Source: a virus. Taken from it: a stretch of DNA of 40,081 bases. Below are positions 16,440-25,891 of this stretch, piece after piece. The stretch is from the IMG/VR virus record IMGVR_UViG_3300025141_000253, positions 1-40,081 of that record; one strand, written 5' to 3'. The notes below the pieces were generated by a model that was not told the DNA's origin, did not search any database, and worked only from the letters and a program-made list of their open reading frames with translations. Both the position numbers and the translations under genes were made by a program. The stretch's first letter is position 1. Every line of letters starts with the position of its first letter.

Positions 16440-18428
16440 TTACATCCTTGGAATCGTTCTACCAGTTGCAGGAAATCCTCCAAAATGAATATCATTATTT
16501 CTTTGCTGACAAGATGCTAAACTTTTTCCACATACATCATCGCTAGGATTTGTAGTTTCAGATCCATCAGCTTTAACAGATTTAGGATTACCTTTTTTAG
16601 TAGTTCCAGGAATAGGTAACCCAACAGTACCATCCCCTGGTCCAGGATATTGACATTCAGCACCTTTATATTCCCAACCACAAGTATTTTTATAATATTT
16701 TCTGCTAGGTATAACATATTTAAAATATTGTAACCAAGAAACTAAGGAAAAAGTAGCTACTGTATCATTTAATGATTCTAAAGAATCAATTTTAAAAACA
16801 TCTTCAATAAAAGCTTCTGGATCAGCCTCAACATTTACAATATATAATGGATCAGAAATAGCTGTAGTAGCTGGTAAATTATTTGATAAAAATAAAAATC
16901 TATTTTCTTCAATTGCAGTGATTGTAGCTTGTGTAGTTCCCTTACTACTTTTTACATTATCTCCTACTCTATAAGGCATTGTACTAACCATTTCATAAAC
17001 ATTATTATAAATAGTTTTCACAGTACTATATTCAGGCCAATAATCTAAAAAATTAGCAAAAGTAGTTTTAATTTCTACGACACCTCCTAATAAATCTCTA
17101 CTATCTATTGCTTCTTCTTGCCATGCACCATTAACAGTATTAGATAGTGATTGACTACGTGTAAAACTAGCATTTGCTTGTCCATAACTACCTACAATAG
17201 AACTATCATAATTTAGTCCATTAGCTCTTGCTCTAGTTAATGTATCAAAAGCAGTATTACCAGTAGATCCACCTACTTGAGCCGGTGTAAAATTAATTGT
17301 TCGTGGATCAATACCATGAACTAATTGATTATTAACCATAGCCATACATGCATTAGCAGTATTATTACCAGCAATAAAAGAATTTTCAACTAATGAACTA
17401 ATTGCGCCCTCAAAATTAAAAATATTAATAGTTAAATCATTAATTTTACCGTCTGACGCTTGTTCAATAGCAGATATATTTATAGGATAAGGAGAATAAG
17501 ATGCTCCATCATATGTAACATTATAACTAATATCCGAAATTATATCTCCATTTATTTCGGCAAGTCTAAAAGGAAAATCATTAGGCCATCCACGCCTTTC
17601 ACCATCTCCAGAAGGATTTCCATATTTATTAAGAGGATAATATTTTCCTGGATAATAAATACTTATCATTCTTACAATAGGATTTTGTGTAAAAGCATTT
17701 TTTTCTGCAATAAAAGGAGAATTAGTAATACTTGTAATAGCATTGCTATTTGCAGTAATAATAGCAGCAGCTGAATTAGTATTAGAAGCTGTAAATATAG
17801 TTGATTGAAGATTTCCCGAATCTATTCGTAAAGTTGCCGTACTATTAGCATTTAATTGAACTGTATTTTTTAGAAAAACAGCATTAGCTCCTAAAGCTGC
17901 AATATTGGAAAAAGTATTAGAACCTCCAATTGTAACATATTGACTAATTGTACCTTGTACATTCGGTGTTAAATCATTTGACCAAATATATTGATCAGGA
18001 GCTAATTGAGCATTATCTAAAATAACTGTTATTTCAGAATTAGAATTTGCTGATATAGGTAAAAGTAATGTATTAGTACTAGGCGCTAATCTAGTTGCTA
18101 TTCGAACATCAGGAAGTTGGGCATTAAAAGCTGCTAAATCTGCTGAATTTACTGTTGCTGTTGATGTATTAGAATTACTATAAGTAATACTAGAATTCTG
18201 TGTTAAAGGAACTAAAACTTTTGAAGTTAAATTCTCTGAAGTTTTAAATTTTTCAAATATATTAGAATACTTAACTTTAAGTGTATTAGCAGTATAATCA
18301 ATATTAGCTATAACTCCAGTAGCACCAGAAGTAGAACCTATTACTACATTTCCTGTTTCAAACTTACCTTCAAGCTCAAAACTATTATTAGGAAATTGTA
18401 CTATAACGTCATAATTACGACCAGTCAT
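16440..18428 (-). CDS. L: gpL-like minor tail protein with Fe-S cysteine set
   Basis: This 662-residue protein lies between the M-like and K-like functions, as L does in lambda. Near its C-terminus four cysteines, C583, C592, C633 and C640, are spaced C-x8-C and C-x6-C (CGWEYKGAEC and CGKSLASC). These are the spacings of the 4Fe-4S-binding cysteines of lambda gpL. The central part (about 250-580) fits the gpL beta-domain, including the segment before WLQYFKYVIPSRKYYKNTC. Lambda gpL is 232 residues, so there are roughly 400 extra residues, mostly an N-terminal extension with NVVIGSTSGATGVI and an LDNAQLAPDQYIW module. Start and upstream stop overlap by one base (TAATG). Confidence 0.85.
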   Translation of the reverse strand: MTGRNYDVIVQFPNNSFELEGKFETGNVVIGSTSGATGVIANIDYTANTLKVKYSNIFEKFKTSENLTSKVLVPLTQNSSITYSNSNTSTATVNSADLAAFNAQLPDVRIATRLAPSTNTLLLPISANSNSEITVILDNAQLAPDQYIWSNDLTPNVQGTISQYVTIGGSNTFSNIAALGANAVFLKNTVQLNANSTATLRIDSGNLQSTIFTASNTNSAAAIITANSNAITSITNSPFIAEKNAFTQNPIVRMISIYYPGKYYPLNKYGNPSGDGERRGWPNDFPFRLAEINGDIISDISYNVTYDGASYSPYPINISAIEQASDGKINDLTINIFNFEGAISSLVENSFIAGNNTANACMAMVNNQLVHGIDPRTINFTPAQVGGSTGNTAFDTLTRARANGLNYDSSIVGSYGQANASFTRSQSLSNTVNGAWQEEAIDSRDLLGGVVEIKTTFANFLDYWPEYSTVKTIYNNVYEMVSTMPYRVGDNVKSSKGTTQATITAIEENRFLFLSNNLPATTAISDPLYIVNVEADPEAFIEDVFKIDSLESLNDTVATFSLVSWLQYFKYVIPSRKYYKNTCGWEYKGAECQYPGPGDGTVGLPIPGTTKKGNPKSVKADGSETTNPSDDVCGKSLASCQQRNNDIHFGGFPATGRTIPRM

Positions 18429-20497
18429 TAATCAAAAACCTCTTGTAATGTAAAAGATATCGTATAAAAATTATCGACATATGTTGTACCTGAAGAGAGT
18501 ACTTCTGTAATAGATAAATCACCGCCAAATCTTGTATGTAACGTACCAGATTCATTAATATGAGATAAGTCAAAAGTAAAAGTTTCATATTCTCCATTTC
18601 TAGCTCGATAAAAATTCTCAATAGCTGATTTTTCCATTCCTGATACATTAGTATAGGTTAAACCAAATTGACGTTTTGGTCGTCTAGATTTAAGTCTACG
18701 TTTTTCATAACCTGCTTGACTCGTAAAAGTAGCTACATCAAATTTTTCTTGAGTAGTAAATCCTTTATCTGGTTTTCTATCAGCCATTGATGAAAATCTA
18801 TCTACTATAGATCTTTCCATATCTACTAGTCTAATTGTTAGTTTATCATCAGCTTGAATAGCCCCTAATGCACCTCCTCCTATAACAGTTGGTGCACTTA
18901 TCATAGCTATAGAATTAGCAGTATTATATTTTCTACTTCTAGCTAAACGCAAAGCATCTATATGACCACCAAAGTTATTAGCTTTAGTATCAATATTAGC
19001 ATTACCGAGTAAAAGAGGTGCATCATCAAGAAGTGTACTTTCTACGTTAAATCCTACAAAAGATTGAGTATCGCATCGTACATTATTTACATATAAACTA
19101 ACATTCTCACTATCAGAATAATTCATAACAACTGCAACATGTATAAACTTATCTGTAACTGGCATTGTAAATGTTAAATCTACATTATTTGCAATAGATT
19201 GAACATTGGCATAAGTATTATTAACAGTTCCTATTTTAATAGTTTGTTGATTAGTAACCGTTAATACTTTAACTAATTCGCCTGCTGCAGAGGTAATACC
19301 AGTACCAGTAACTGTCATTCCCGGTATAATAGTATTTACATTAGTATCAACTACTACATCGCCTGAACCAAAAGTTAAAGTAACACCATCAGACAATGAT
19401 TGATTTTCACTCAAAACTAAATTCTGCTGATCAGTCACTGTTACTGTAACAATAGGATTTGTAGATGGGGTAATTCCCGTTCCAGTAACTTTCATACCTG
19501 TTACTATAGTTCCAACATTACCATCAACCACTAAAGCTGTTTTACTACTTATCGTACCATTAACAGTAGCAGTAATAGTTTGATTTACTTTAGCTGTAGC
19601 AGTTCCTCCACCAGTTACACTTTTAGTAATTGATTCTTGTGTATAAATAAATGCAAAATTATTATTTTCTCTTTGTAAATCTAATCTATAGTTATCATTT
19701 ACCGTATTAGATCTAGATACTATAGTCTGTGTAGTATTACCAGTAGGACGAACAAAACACTCAAGAGTAAAATCTTGCCCTAATAAATGAAAATCATCAC
19801 TAGCAGGTATTCTTACGTCATCATTTGTTCCATCAAGTTCTAATGAAGCAGTACCAAATTGTTTTTGAGCTGTATCTAAAGCAGCACCATTTAAAAGTGT
19901 AACAGTATGTGCAGACGGACTTGCGTCTGTAGTCGTAGTTGCACCATCTGCTCCATCAAAATTTGTTAATAGTTTTGTTGCCGTATTATCACCAATATCT
20001 ATACCCTGATTATCGTATACTATACTAGGATAAGTATAATTATTACTATCTTGATAAAGACCACTTATATAAACAAAAAGTTCAGGAGTTGTTGTAATAT
20101 TAGCTAAAACAGGAAATACAAATGATTCTGTATTAGCATTAATTAAAAAAGTATTTGAATCTATTGTTGTAGTAGAGGTATTACTATAACTTACAGCTAA
20201 AGCATCATTTATTGTTCTATTAATTAAAAATCTAGTTGGTATAGCTACAACTTTAATAGCTAATTCAACTCCTGATCCTGGAGCAGTAGTAAAATTAATT
20301 GTAGTACTAGATGTGAGAATATAAGAAGTTGTAGCTTGTGTAACACCGTCAAGAGATACTATAACTTCTGCAGTAGAACTAGCTACTGTTGGTAATACAT
20401 ATGATGTAGCTGTAGGATTATCGGTAGTCATTGTATTAGATGAAACAACTGAAAAAGTAGATACATCTAATGTTGCATCAGTAGGATATGTTGCCAT
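18428..20497 (-). CDS. M: gpM-like minor tail protein with inserted LamG-like domain
   Basis: This 689-residue protein directly follows the tape measure gene, where lambda has gpM (about 109 residues). The C-terminal 130 residues look like a distal-tail gpM/DUF2460-type domain (RPKRQFGLTYTNVSG, FYRARNGEYETFTFDL). Residues 1-165 hold two copies of a VSLDGVTQ...YILTSS...INFTTAPGSG module. Residues about 175-530 are a LamG/concanavalin-like jelly roll: TKLLTNFDGADG, FGTASLELDGTNDDVRIP, FTLECFVRP, and later FIHVAVVMN, LYVNN, GGHIDALRLARSRKY. The jelly roll is split at about 290-448 by a nested pair of repeats (KVTGTGITPS...VTVTDQQ and TVTGTGITSA...VLTVTNQQ). It starts by TAATG overlap with the tape measure stop. 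Confidence 0.85.
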   Translation of the reverse strand: MATYPTDATLDVSTFSVVSSNTMTTDNPTATSYVLPTVASSTAEVIVSLDGVTQATTSYILTSSTTINFTTAPGSGVELAIKVVAIPTRFLINRTINDALAVSYSNTSTTTIDSNTFLINANTESFVFPVLANITTTPELFVYISGLYQDSNNYTYPSIVYDNQGIDIGDNTATKLLTNFDGADGATTTTDASPSAHTVTLLNGAALDTAQKQFGTASLELDGTNDDVRIPASDDFHLLGQDFTLECFVRPTGNTTQTIVSRSNTVNDNYRLDLQRENNNFAFIYTQESITKSVTGGGTATAKVNQTITATVNGTISSKTALVVDGNVGTIVTGMKVTGTGITPSTNPIVTVTVTDQQNLVLSENQSLSDGVTLTFGSGDVVVDTNVNTIIPGMTVTGTGITSAAGELVKVLTVTNQQTIKIGTVNNTYANVQSIANNVDLTFTMPVTDKFIHVAVVMNYSDSENVSLYVNNVRCDTQSFVGFNVESTLLDDAPLLLGNANIDTKANNFGGHIDALRLARSRKYNTANSIAMISAPTVIGGGALGAIQADDKLTIRLVDMERSIVDRFSSMADRKPDKGFTTQEKFDVATFTSQAGYEKRRLKSRRPKRQFGLTYTNVSGMEKSAIENFYRARNGEYETFTFDLSHINESGTLHTRFGGDLSITEVLSSGTTYVDNFYTISFTLQEVFD

Positions 20498-23400
20498 TAT
20501 TCACCTCTCATTGTCTTTCTAATTGGCCCATTATTACGCATGTCTCTAGTAACAATTTCTACAACCATTTTATCAATATCTATCTGTGGTTTCATATTAA
20601 CATCTGCATCTTTTGGTGTACCTTGATTATTAACTATAACTTCAATATTAGGTGTTAATCCTTTACCCGTTGAATTCATTGCATGTAATGCAGGGCCACC
20701 GATTGCTTTAGCCATTGGCTTGCGAATAACAAATTCGCCAGGTTCCAGCATCGCTGGAACACGATCTCTTCTCATAGCGCCACCAGCTGCCATATGTACA
20801 GGACCACCAGCAGCATTGAACATCTTACCAAATAAAGTATCCATTCCTTTTTCTAAAACAGGAGCAATAAATTTATCAGTAACTTTTTCTTGTAAACTAT
20901 CAATAATTTTCATTACAAAACTATTCCATGCCTCTTTAGCCGACTCTAATACACCTTTTCCTTCTCGAACACTTGTAAAAAATTCATTAAATGATCCTTT
21001 TAAATCACTTTGAAAAGCTAGACTAACTTCACTTCCAAATTGTCTAGTTAAGTTACCTTGTCTTTTTAATGCATTAACAGCTGCATTATAAGTTTGAATT
21101 TCCGCATCTTTTTTAATACCAAGACGCTCTAAATCTAAGTATAATTGATTGTCTAATAATGTTCTTCTCTTTGCAAAACCATCTAATTCTTTTTGTAATC
21201 TCGCTGACTCTGCTTTTACTTCACTATTTGCAATTTCCTGTTTTTTCTCTTCAATCTTTAATTCAAGATCATGTCTCGTTGCCATTCGCTCAATTAGAGC
21301 ACTTTCAGAGTCTATTTGTCCTTGTATAATACCTCTTTTCCCTTTAATTTTTTCTTCGCTTATCTCGCCCCGTGCTGTTCTAAGACTTCCACGCAAGGTT
21401 TTAGATTTCTTAAAACTTTCTTCTAACTCCTTTATTAATGTTTTAGTACCTGGGGCCCCGGGAGTATAAGCACCTAACTGTTCTCTAAATGCTTTCTGAG
21501 CTTTTTGTTTATCCATACCCAGTCTTTGAGCTTGTGTGCCAACAAATTGTTCAATAGCCTTTACAAAAGGAGTATCCTTTCCTACAGCAATAGCAAATTT
21601 TTGTACAATTTCAAATTGAGCTTTAATAGCAAGAAATCGTTCTTGCTCTCCTGCTTGTGTTATCTCATCTTGAATTTTTTGTGCTTCTAATTGTTTGTTA
21701 TTAAGTTTTTCTTGAGCATCAAGTACCCCTTTCTGCAATTTTAAGTTTTCAATTCTAGCCGTTACTATTGCCATTTCTTCAGTTTGTTCAACATGTTTTA
21801 AAAGAGATTCCGTTATAAAAATTTGTTCTTGTCCCTTTAAGAAGTCATCATTATCCTTCTTTTTCTTTTTTAGGGCTGTTTCTTCTTCCGTTATCCTAGT
21901 CCTATCTAAAGAATGCTTTCTGTTAATCTGATCTTCTTCTATTTGTAAAAGAGCTAAAGCTGTTTTATGTTCATAATCTAATAATTCTCGTTTTTTAGCT
22001 CTTGTATCTTCTTCAGTAAATAATCCTGGAAAAAATTGCATATCTGCAATTTGATCTTTTAAAGTTGCAGCTCCGCCTTGTCGTCCTCGCATATATTGAA
22101 GTTTTTGAAATTCAATATGTTGTTCAAATATCTGTCTATCAACTTCTAATTGTTTGTTAGTAATAGCAAGCATTGCTTCTCTATCAGAACTTTGTTGTTT
22201 AAGTAAGTTAAGTCTTTCTTTGTCTAGTTCTACACCTGCTTTAACAATATCAATATCTAATTTGATAGATTTAGCTCTAGCTGTTTCTTCTGCCTTATCT
22301 AATTTAACTTTATTTTGTGCTTTTAATACATCTAATTGTGCATTTAAAATAGCTAGTTGTATTGTCAGCTTTTTATTTACTTCATCTTGTTTTTTGATCA
22401 TTTTTTCTATTTGTTGTATAACTTCAAAAGTCATACCTGCAATAACTTTTAATCCTCTTTCCCTTACCCGTAGTGCCTCCTTATCAATAGCATTTAGATC
22501 TTCTTCTTTCTTCTTCTTCTTTAAAGCATCTTGAACACGAGATCCCTCTATAGCATATTTTAAAAATTCAGCTTGATTTTGAATTCGTTCTTTTTCAGTT
22601 GCTGCTATTCCTTTAGCACTTATCTGTCCCTTTACAAAAGCTTCATCTAAAACTTTTAAATATTTACCAAATACATCAGTTAGAGCTTTGCCAACAGCTT
22701 CAACTTCTTTTAAGCCTCTAATTCTTCTATTAAGTTCCGCTATTTCATCATTATATTTTTTTAGTTGAGCTAGTTGTTCTGGAGAAGCAAAATCTAAAAA
22801 GGAGAAATCACCAGTTTGATAGTCGAAACCACTAGCAAGATGATCCGTTAATTCTTTTAGTCGTTTTTGTGCACCACCTAATCTTTTAGAAAGAGTTTCA
22901 GATGTTGCACTTCCCTCATCAAAAGATTTATTTGCAGCGTCTAACGTATTTACTAATATAGCCTCAGATTCAATAAATTTTTGAGTTTCTACAGATAAAT
23001 CTGAATAATTTGTTTTAGTAACATCTATTTCACGATTCAATAAAGTAAGTTTAATCTTAGAACCTGATGAAATCGTAGAAATTCTTTCAAAAATATTAGC
23101 CATTTTTTCAGTTGCTATTCCTGTTTGACGAGCTGCAGCACCTACCAGTTCATATGCTGGTCCTAACTTTTCTAAATGTTTTATTAGATAATCAATTAAT
23201 ACGCGTCGTTGTGCATCTTTTTTATTAGTTATATCTAATTGCTTTCTATACTCTTTTAATCCTGCGATTCTAGCTTCAATAGTATTGTCTTGCAATGGTG
23301 CAGCAGTAATTCGAGATTTTGCTGCAAGTACTCTCTGCGCAGTAGGGTTCAACTCACCACGTTCTTGCTGGTCTTGTGCTACGTTCAAGAGAATATTGCT

Positions 23401-25074
23401 CAGGGGCTTAAGAGAATTATCTACATTAACCATCCCTTTACTCATGTTGAGAGCCTTTGATTCTATATCTCTTAAGGTATCTCCGACTTTCTTTAAGTCC
23501 GGATCTGTAGCACCTACTCGTATAAGAGAATCTTCTAATGCTTTTGTACCGCCTGCCGCATTAGCAACTACACCAACTAATCCTTTTCCAAAATTTTCAA
23601 AAGCTTGAGAGGTATCTGTTACTAAATCTTTAAGTTCTTTTAAAAAATCAAAACCTAGGAGAGTACCCACTAATTGTCCTACAGCTACAACAGTAAATAT
23701 AACACTTACCGCACTTCCTAATAGACCAAAACCTTTAGCAAGTAAAGAAATAGCGCTATTTAATTTAGTAGAAATCCATGTGAAAGCTGTAGCTTTTGCT
23801 CCTGCAGCTCCTAATGCATCTCCATAAGTAGCTGCCATAAATTTTGCATTTCTAAATGCTGTGGATGTTTTTCGTGTTGTTCCAGCCATTTTCTGTTGGG
23901 CTGCATCAAATAATTTCATATCTTTTTGCATTTGTTCTGGAGAAATTTGAGTACCAAAACGAGCCATAGCCTCATTTAATGCTTTAGTTTCAGTACGCTT
24001 AAACCCTTTGACAAATGATGCACCCTGATCCTGTACAAGTGGTCTCTTTAGTTTTGGATCAGCTGCTTGTAATACTTGTAATCTAGAAGCTTCTGCAGCT
24101 ATTATTTTAAATGAACCTTTAGATTCAGCAGCTGTTGTAGCTAATTGATTTGACCAAGCTGCTAAATCTTTAATACCTTTAGATGCAAATCCTCCAATAA
24201 GTTGTGCTGCTTTTCCAAATACTAACGATAAAATTCCCCCAAAAGCAAGTAATGCTATACCAGCATTCTTAGAAATAAAATCTAAAAATGGTGTTAAATA
24301 TTCACCTACAAGCTGTCCAAAACCAACAGCAAGATCATTTAAAACTTTAGTTAATTTTTCAATTGATTTTTGTGTGCTCGGCATACTCGTGTTAATCATA
24401 CTAAATTTCTTTTCCCCTTCTTCAATTACGGCATTAGCAAATGCTTGTCGTCTTTCGTAATTTGTAAGGGAACTTGTTGCTACATTTAAAGTTGCTGCGT
24501 ATTTTTCAACTGCTGGATCTATACGTGTAAATATACCAAGTTCATCTAAAAGTTCTGGCTCCATTTTAGCTGCACCACGAGTAACACGAGTCATAGCATC
24601 TGTTAAACTTCGTCCTAACGCTCTAGAAGCTTGCATAGAAATTTTAGTTAATTTTTCAATTTGATCTGCACTAAAACCGGCTGAAAGAGCAATATTGACA
24701 CTTTGAGCTGTTTCTTGTAATGTTAATTGAGATTGTGTAATGGCATCAATATTTTCTAAAATTCTTTTTCCACTTTCACCAATCTCTAAAGCTAGTGTTT
24801 TTGTACCTCGTACAATAGTTTCTGCTTGAGCAGCTCGTTGAAGTGCTGCAAAGGCTTGTTGTAAGGCAAAGACATTCGCAGCTGCACCAGCATAAGCTGC
24901 AACTAATCCACCTAAACCTGATGCTTGTGATGAAAATTGACGACCAGTAGAAGCTGCACCTTGACCTAAACGAGTTTGCGCACGACCAATAGCTTCGGTT
25001 TGTTCTTGTACTTTTTTACCGCCTTTCGAGACAAAATTTGTCTCGACAGTTTGCTTAATTGTTCCACCGGCCAC
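20497..25074 (-). CDS. H: Tape measure protein
   Basis: This 1525-residue protein sits after the G/T chaperone pair. It is largely alpha-helical with long coiled-coil regions (about 820-1330, rich in Lys, Glu, Gln and Leu). Hydrophobic segments at about 271-297 and 441-474 could enter the host membrane. The C-terminus has the tape-measure signature GGPVHMAAGG, RRDRVPAMLEPGEFVIRK and AIGGPALHAMN. Tape length sets tail length: at about 0.15 nm per residue the tail would be roughly 200-230 nm, an estimate only. It starts with GTG at 25074, supported by an AGGAG box 7 bases upstream; the gene abuts the T ORF without a gap. Confidence 0.95.
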   Translation of the reverse strand: MAGGTIKQTVETNFVSKGGKKVQEQTEAIGRAQTRLGQGAASTGRQFSSQASGLGGLVAAYAGAAANVFALQQAFAALQRAAQAETIVRGTKTLALEIGESGKRILENIDAITQSQLTLQETAQSVNIALSAGFSADQIEKLTKISMQASRALGRSLTDAMTRVTRGAAKMEPELLDELGIFTRIDPAVEKYAATLNVATSSLTNYERRQAFANAVIEEGEKKFSMINTSMPSTQKSIEKLTKVLNDLAVGFGQLVGEYLTPFLDFISKNAGIALLAFGGILSLVFGKAAQLIGGFASKGIKDLAAWSNQLATTAAESKGSFKIIAAEASRLQVLQAADPKLKRPLVQDQGASFVKGFKRTETKALNEAMARFGTQISPEQMQKDMKLFDAAQQKMAGTTRKTSTAFRNAKFMAATYGDALGAAGAKATAFTWISTKLNSAISLLAKGFGLLGSAVSVIFTVVAVGQLVGTLLGFDFLKELKDLVTDTSQAFENFGKGLVGVVANAAGGTKALEDSLIRVGATDPDLKKVGDTLRDIESKALNMSKGMVNVDNSLKPLSNILLNVAQDQQERGELNPTAQRVLAAKSRITAAPLQDNTIEARIAGLKEYRKQLDITNKKDAQRRVLIDYLIKHLEKLGPAYELVGAAARQTGIATEKMANIFERISTISSGSKIKLTLLNREIDVTKTNYSDLSVETQKFIESEAILVNTLDAANKSFDEGSATSETLSKRLGGAQKRLKELTDHLASGFDYQTGDFSFLDFASPEQLAQLKKYNDEIAELNRRIRGLKEVEAVGKALTDVFGKYLKVLDEAFVKGQISAKGIAATEKERIQNQAEFLKYAIEGSRVQDALKKKKKEEDLNAIDKEALRVRERGLKVIAGMTFEVIQQIEKMIKKQDEVNKKLTIQLAILNAQLDVLKAQNKVKLDKAEETARAKSIKLDIDIVKAGVELDKERLNLLKQQSSDREAMLAITNKQLEVDRQIFEQHIEFQKLQYMRGRQGGAATLKDQIADMQFFPGLFTEEDTRAKKRELLDYEHKTALALLQIEEDQINRKHSLDRTRITEEETALKKKKKDNDDFLKGQEQIFITESLLKHVEQTEEMAIVTARIENLKLQKGVLDAQEKLNNKQLEAQKIQDEITQAGEQERFLAIKAQFEIVQKFAIAVGKDTPFVKAIEQFVGTQAQRLGMDKQKAQKAFREQLGAYTPGAPGTKTLIKELEESFKKSKTLRGSLRTARGEISEEKIKGKRGIIQGQIDSESALIERMATRHDLELKIEEKKQEIANSEVKAESARLQKELDGFAKRRTLLDNQLYLDLERLGIKKDAEIQTYNAAVNALKRQGNLTRQFGSEVSLAFQSDLKGSFNEFFTSVREGKGVLESAKEAWNSFVMKIIDSLQEKVTDKFIAPVLEKGMDTLFGKMFNAAGGPVHMAAGGAMRRDRVPAMLEPGEFVIRKPMAKAIGGPALHAMNSTGKGLTPNIEVIVNNQGTPKDADVNMKPQIDIDKMVVEIVTRDMRNNGPIRKTMRGE

Positions 25075-25407
25075 TTATCGTCTCCTAGCTTTAGCTTCGT
25101 CTAAAGACTCTTTTTGTTTTGCTTTCTCTGCATAAAACTTACCTGCTTCACCTTCTGCTATTTTAAGTAAAGAAAAAATTTCTTTTTTATTATCAAATCC
25201 ATAGATATTCATAATATCCATTAAACCAGAATAATCCTTACCCATCCAAGTACCAGACATTCCTTCCCAAATATCAGGAAGAGCATTAAATAACGTTAAT
25301 GCGCCTTGAACATTATATGATAAATGACTTGGATTTTTAGGAATTTCTTCTTCTTTAGGTTCCCAACCCATTTGTTCGCACATCTCAAAATATTGGTCTA
25401 TACTCAT
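25075..25407 (-). CDS. T part of the tail assembly chaperone gpGT (made by -1 frameshift)
   Basis: This 110-codon ORF lies between G and the tape measure gene. It is best read as the downstream half of a gpG-gpGT pair. Its frame is open upstream of the ATG all the way into the end of G. After a -1 shift at A AAA AAC the ribosome reads 13 codons (LIEYLRNAFFGGG) and then enters this ORF, giving a 266-residue fusion. The GGAGGT before the ATG directly touches it (no spacing) and is paired in the predicted stem, so independent initiation should be weak. Protein features are helical, with aromatic motifs (MGWEPKEEEIPKNPSH, FNALPDIWEG, SLLKIAEGEAG). In lambda, gpGT binds tail tube subunits and the tape measure during tail assembly. 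Confidence 0.85.
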   Translation of the reverse strand: MSIDQYFEMCEQMGWEPKEEEIPKNPSHLSYNVQGALTLFNALPDIWEGMSGTWMGKDYSGLMDIMNIYGFDNKKEIFSLLKIAEGEAGKFYAEKAKQKESLDEAKARRR

Positions 25408-25463
25408 ACCTCCGCCAAAAAATGCATTGCGAAGGTATTCAATTAGTTTTTTTCATCTTCCTT
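25408..25463 (-). promoter_or_regulatory. Programmed -1 ribosomal frameshift signal (G to GT)
   Basis: All parts of a classical -1 signal are present at the end of G on the minus strand. A Shine-Dalgarno-like AAGGAAG lies 4 bases upstream. The slippery heptamer A AAA AAC (25452-25446) is in the correct zero-frame register immediately before the TAA stop. A 9-base spacer follows, then an 8-bp stem ACCTTCGC (25436-25429) with GCGGAGGT (25415-25408), including one G-U pair and a 13-base loop. The -1 frame is open from the heptamer into the T ORF. The arrangement resembles dnaX (A AAA AAG with upstream SD and downstream hairpin) and functionally matches lambda G-T. Confidence 0.88.
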
Positions 25464-25874
25464 TGCTTTTTTAACAGAAAATTGTTCATAATCATTCATA
25501 CAATCTGTTATAAACTGATCAAAAATAGTAGAATTTTTTAGAAGTTCTAATGCATCTTCTTCATCATACTCTATATTTTCTTCGGCGTCCATTCCAGAAA
25601 TATCAGCTGGAAAAAGAAGAGGTAAATGTTTAGCCTTTAATCCCTTCCAACTTTTAATCGCTTTTTCTGAATATCCTTCAAGAAATTTATCATTATCAAC
25701 TTCTTCTTCACGCTGACGAGTTCGTTTATTAAATTTAAATGTTAGTGAACGATTTCTAATTTTCATTAAGTCATCTCGATTAAGATAAACTAATTCAATT
25801 TCAAATCCATCAATATCTGGAAATTCAACCCAAGAAGTTGTCTCCTTGGCGATTAGATTTTTAAGTTTACTCAT
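25443..25874 (-). CDS. G: Tail assembly chaperone gpG-like
   Basis: This 143-residue protein lies between the major tail tube gene and the tape measure gene, the conserved place for gpG. It is acidic and charged, beginning MSKLKNLIAKETTSWVEF and containing FEIELVYLNRDDLMKIRNR. This resembles the short chaperones of siphophages that recruit tube subunits. It ends KAKEDEKN at a slippery A AAA AAC followed by TAA, so a fraction of ribosomes should shift to -1 and make gpGT. It starts shortly after the long-stem terminator (25892-25966), with a GAGGGGA box 7 bases before the ATG, so translation does not depend on coupling. Chaperones of this kind are normally absent from the finished tail. Confidence 0.85.
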   Translation of the reverse strand: MSKLKNLIAKETTSWVEFPDIDGFEIELVYLNRDDLMKIRNRSLTFKFNKRTRQREEEVDNDKFLEGYSEKAIKSWKGLKAKHLPLLFPADISGMDAEENIEYDEEDALELLKNSTIFDQFITDCMNDYEQFSVKKAKEDEKN

Positions 25875-25891
25875 GGTATTCCCCTCTTAAT

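Noticed and set aside
17460-17774. Plus-strand open frame inside the gpL-like gene
   Set aside because: It is antisense to a gene with clear homology, has biased Ile/Arg/Ser composition, and no plus-strand gene is supported anywhere in the window.
18415-18648. 77-codon frame overlapping the gpM-like C-terminus
   Set aside because: It is a shadow of the conserved gpM-like end, which explains the sequence fully.
25075-25407. T ORF as an independently translated gene
   Set aside because: The only SD-like GGAGGT touches the ATG with no spacing and is paired in the frameshift hairpin.
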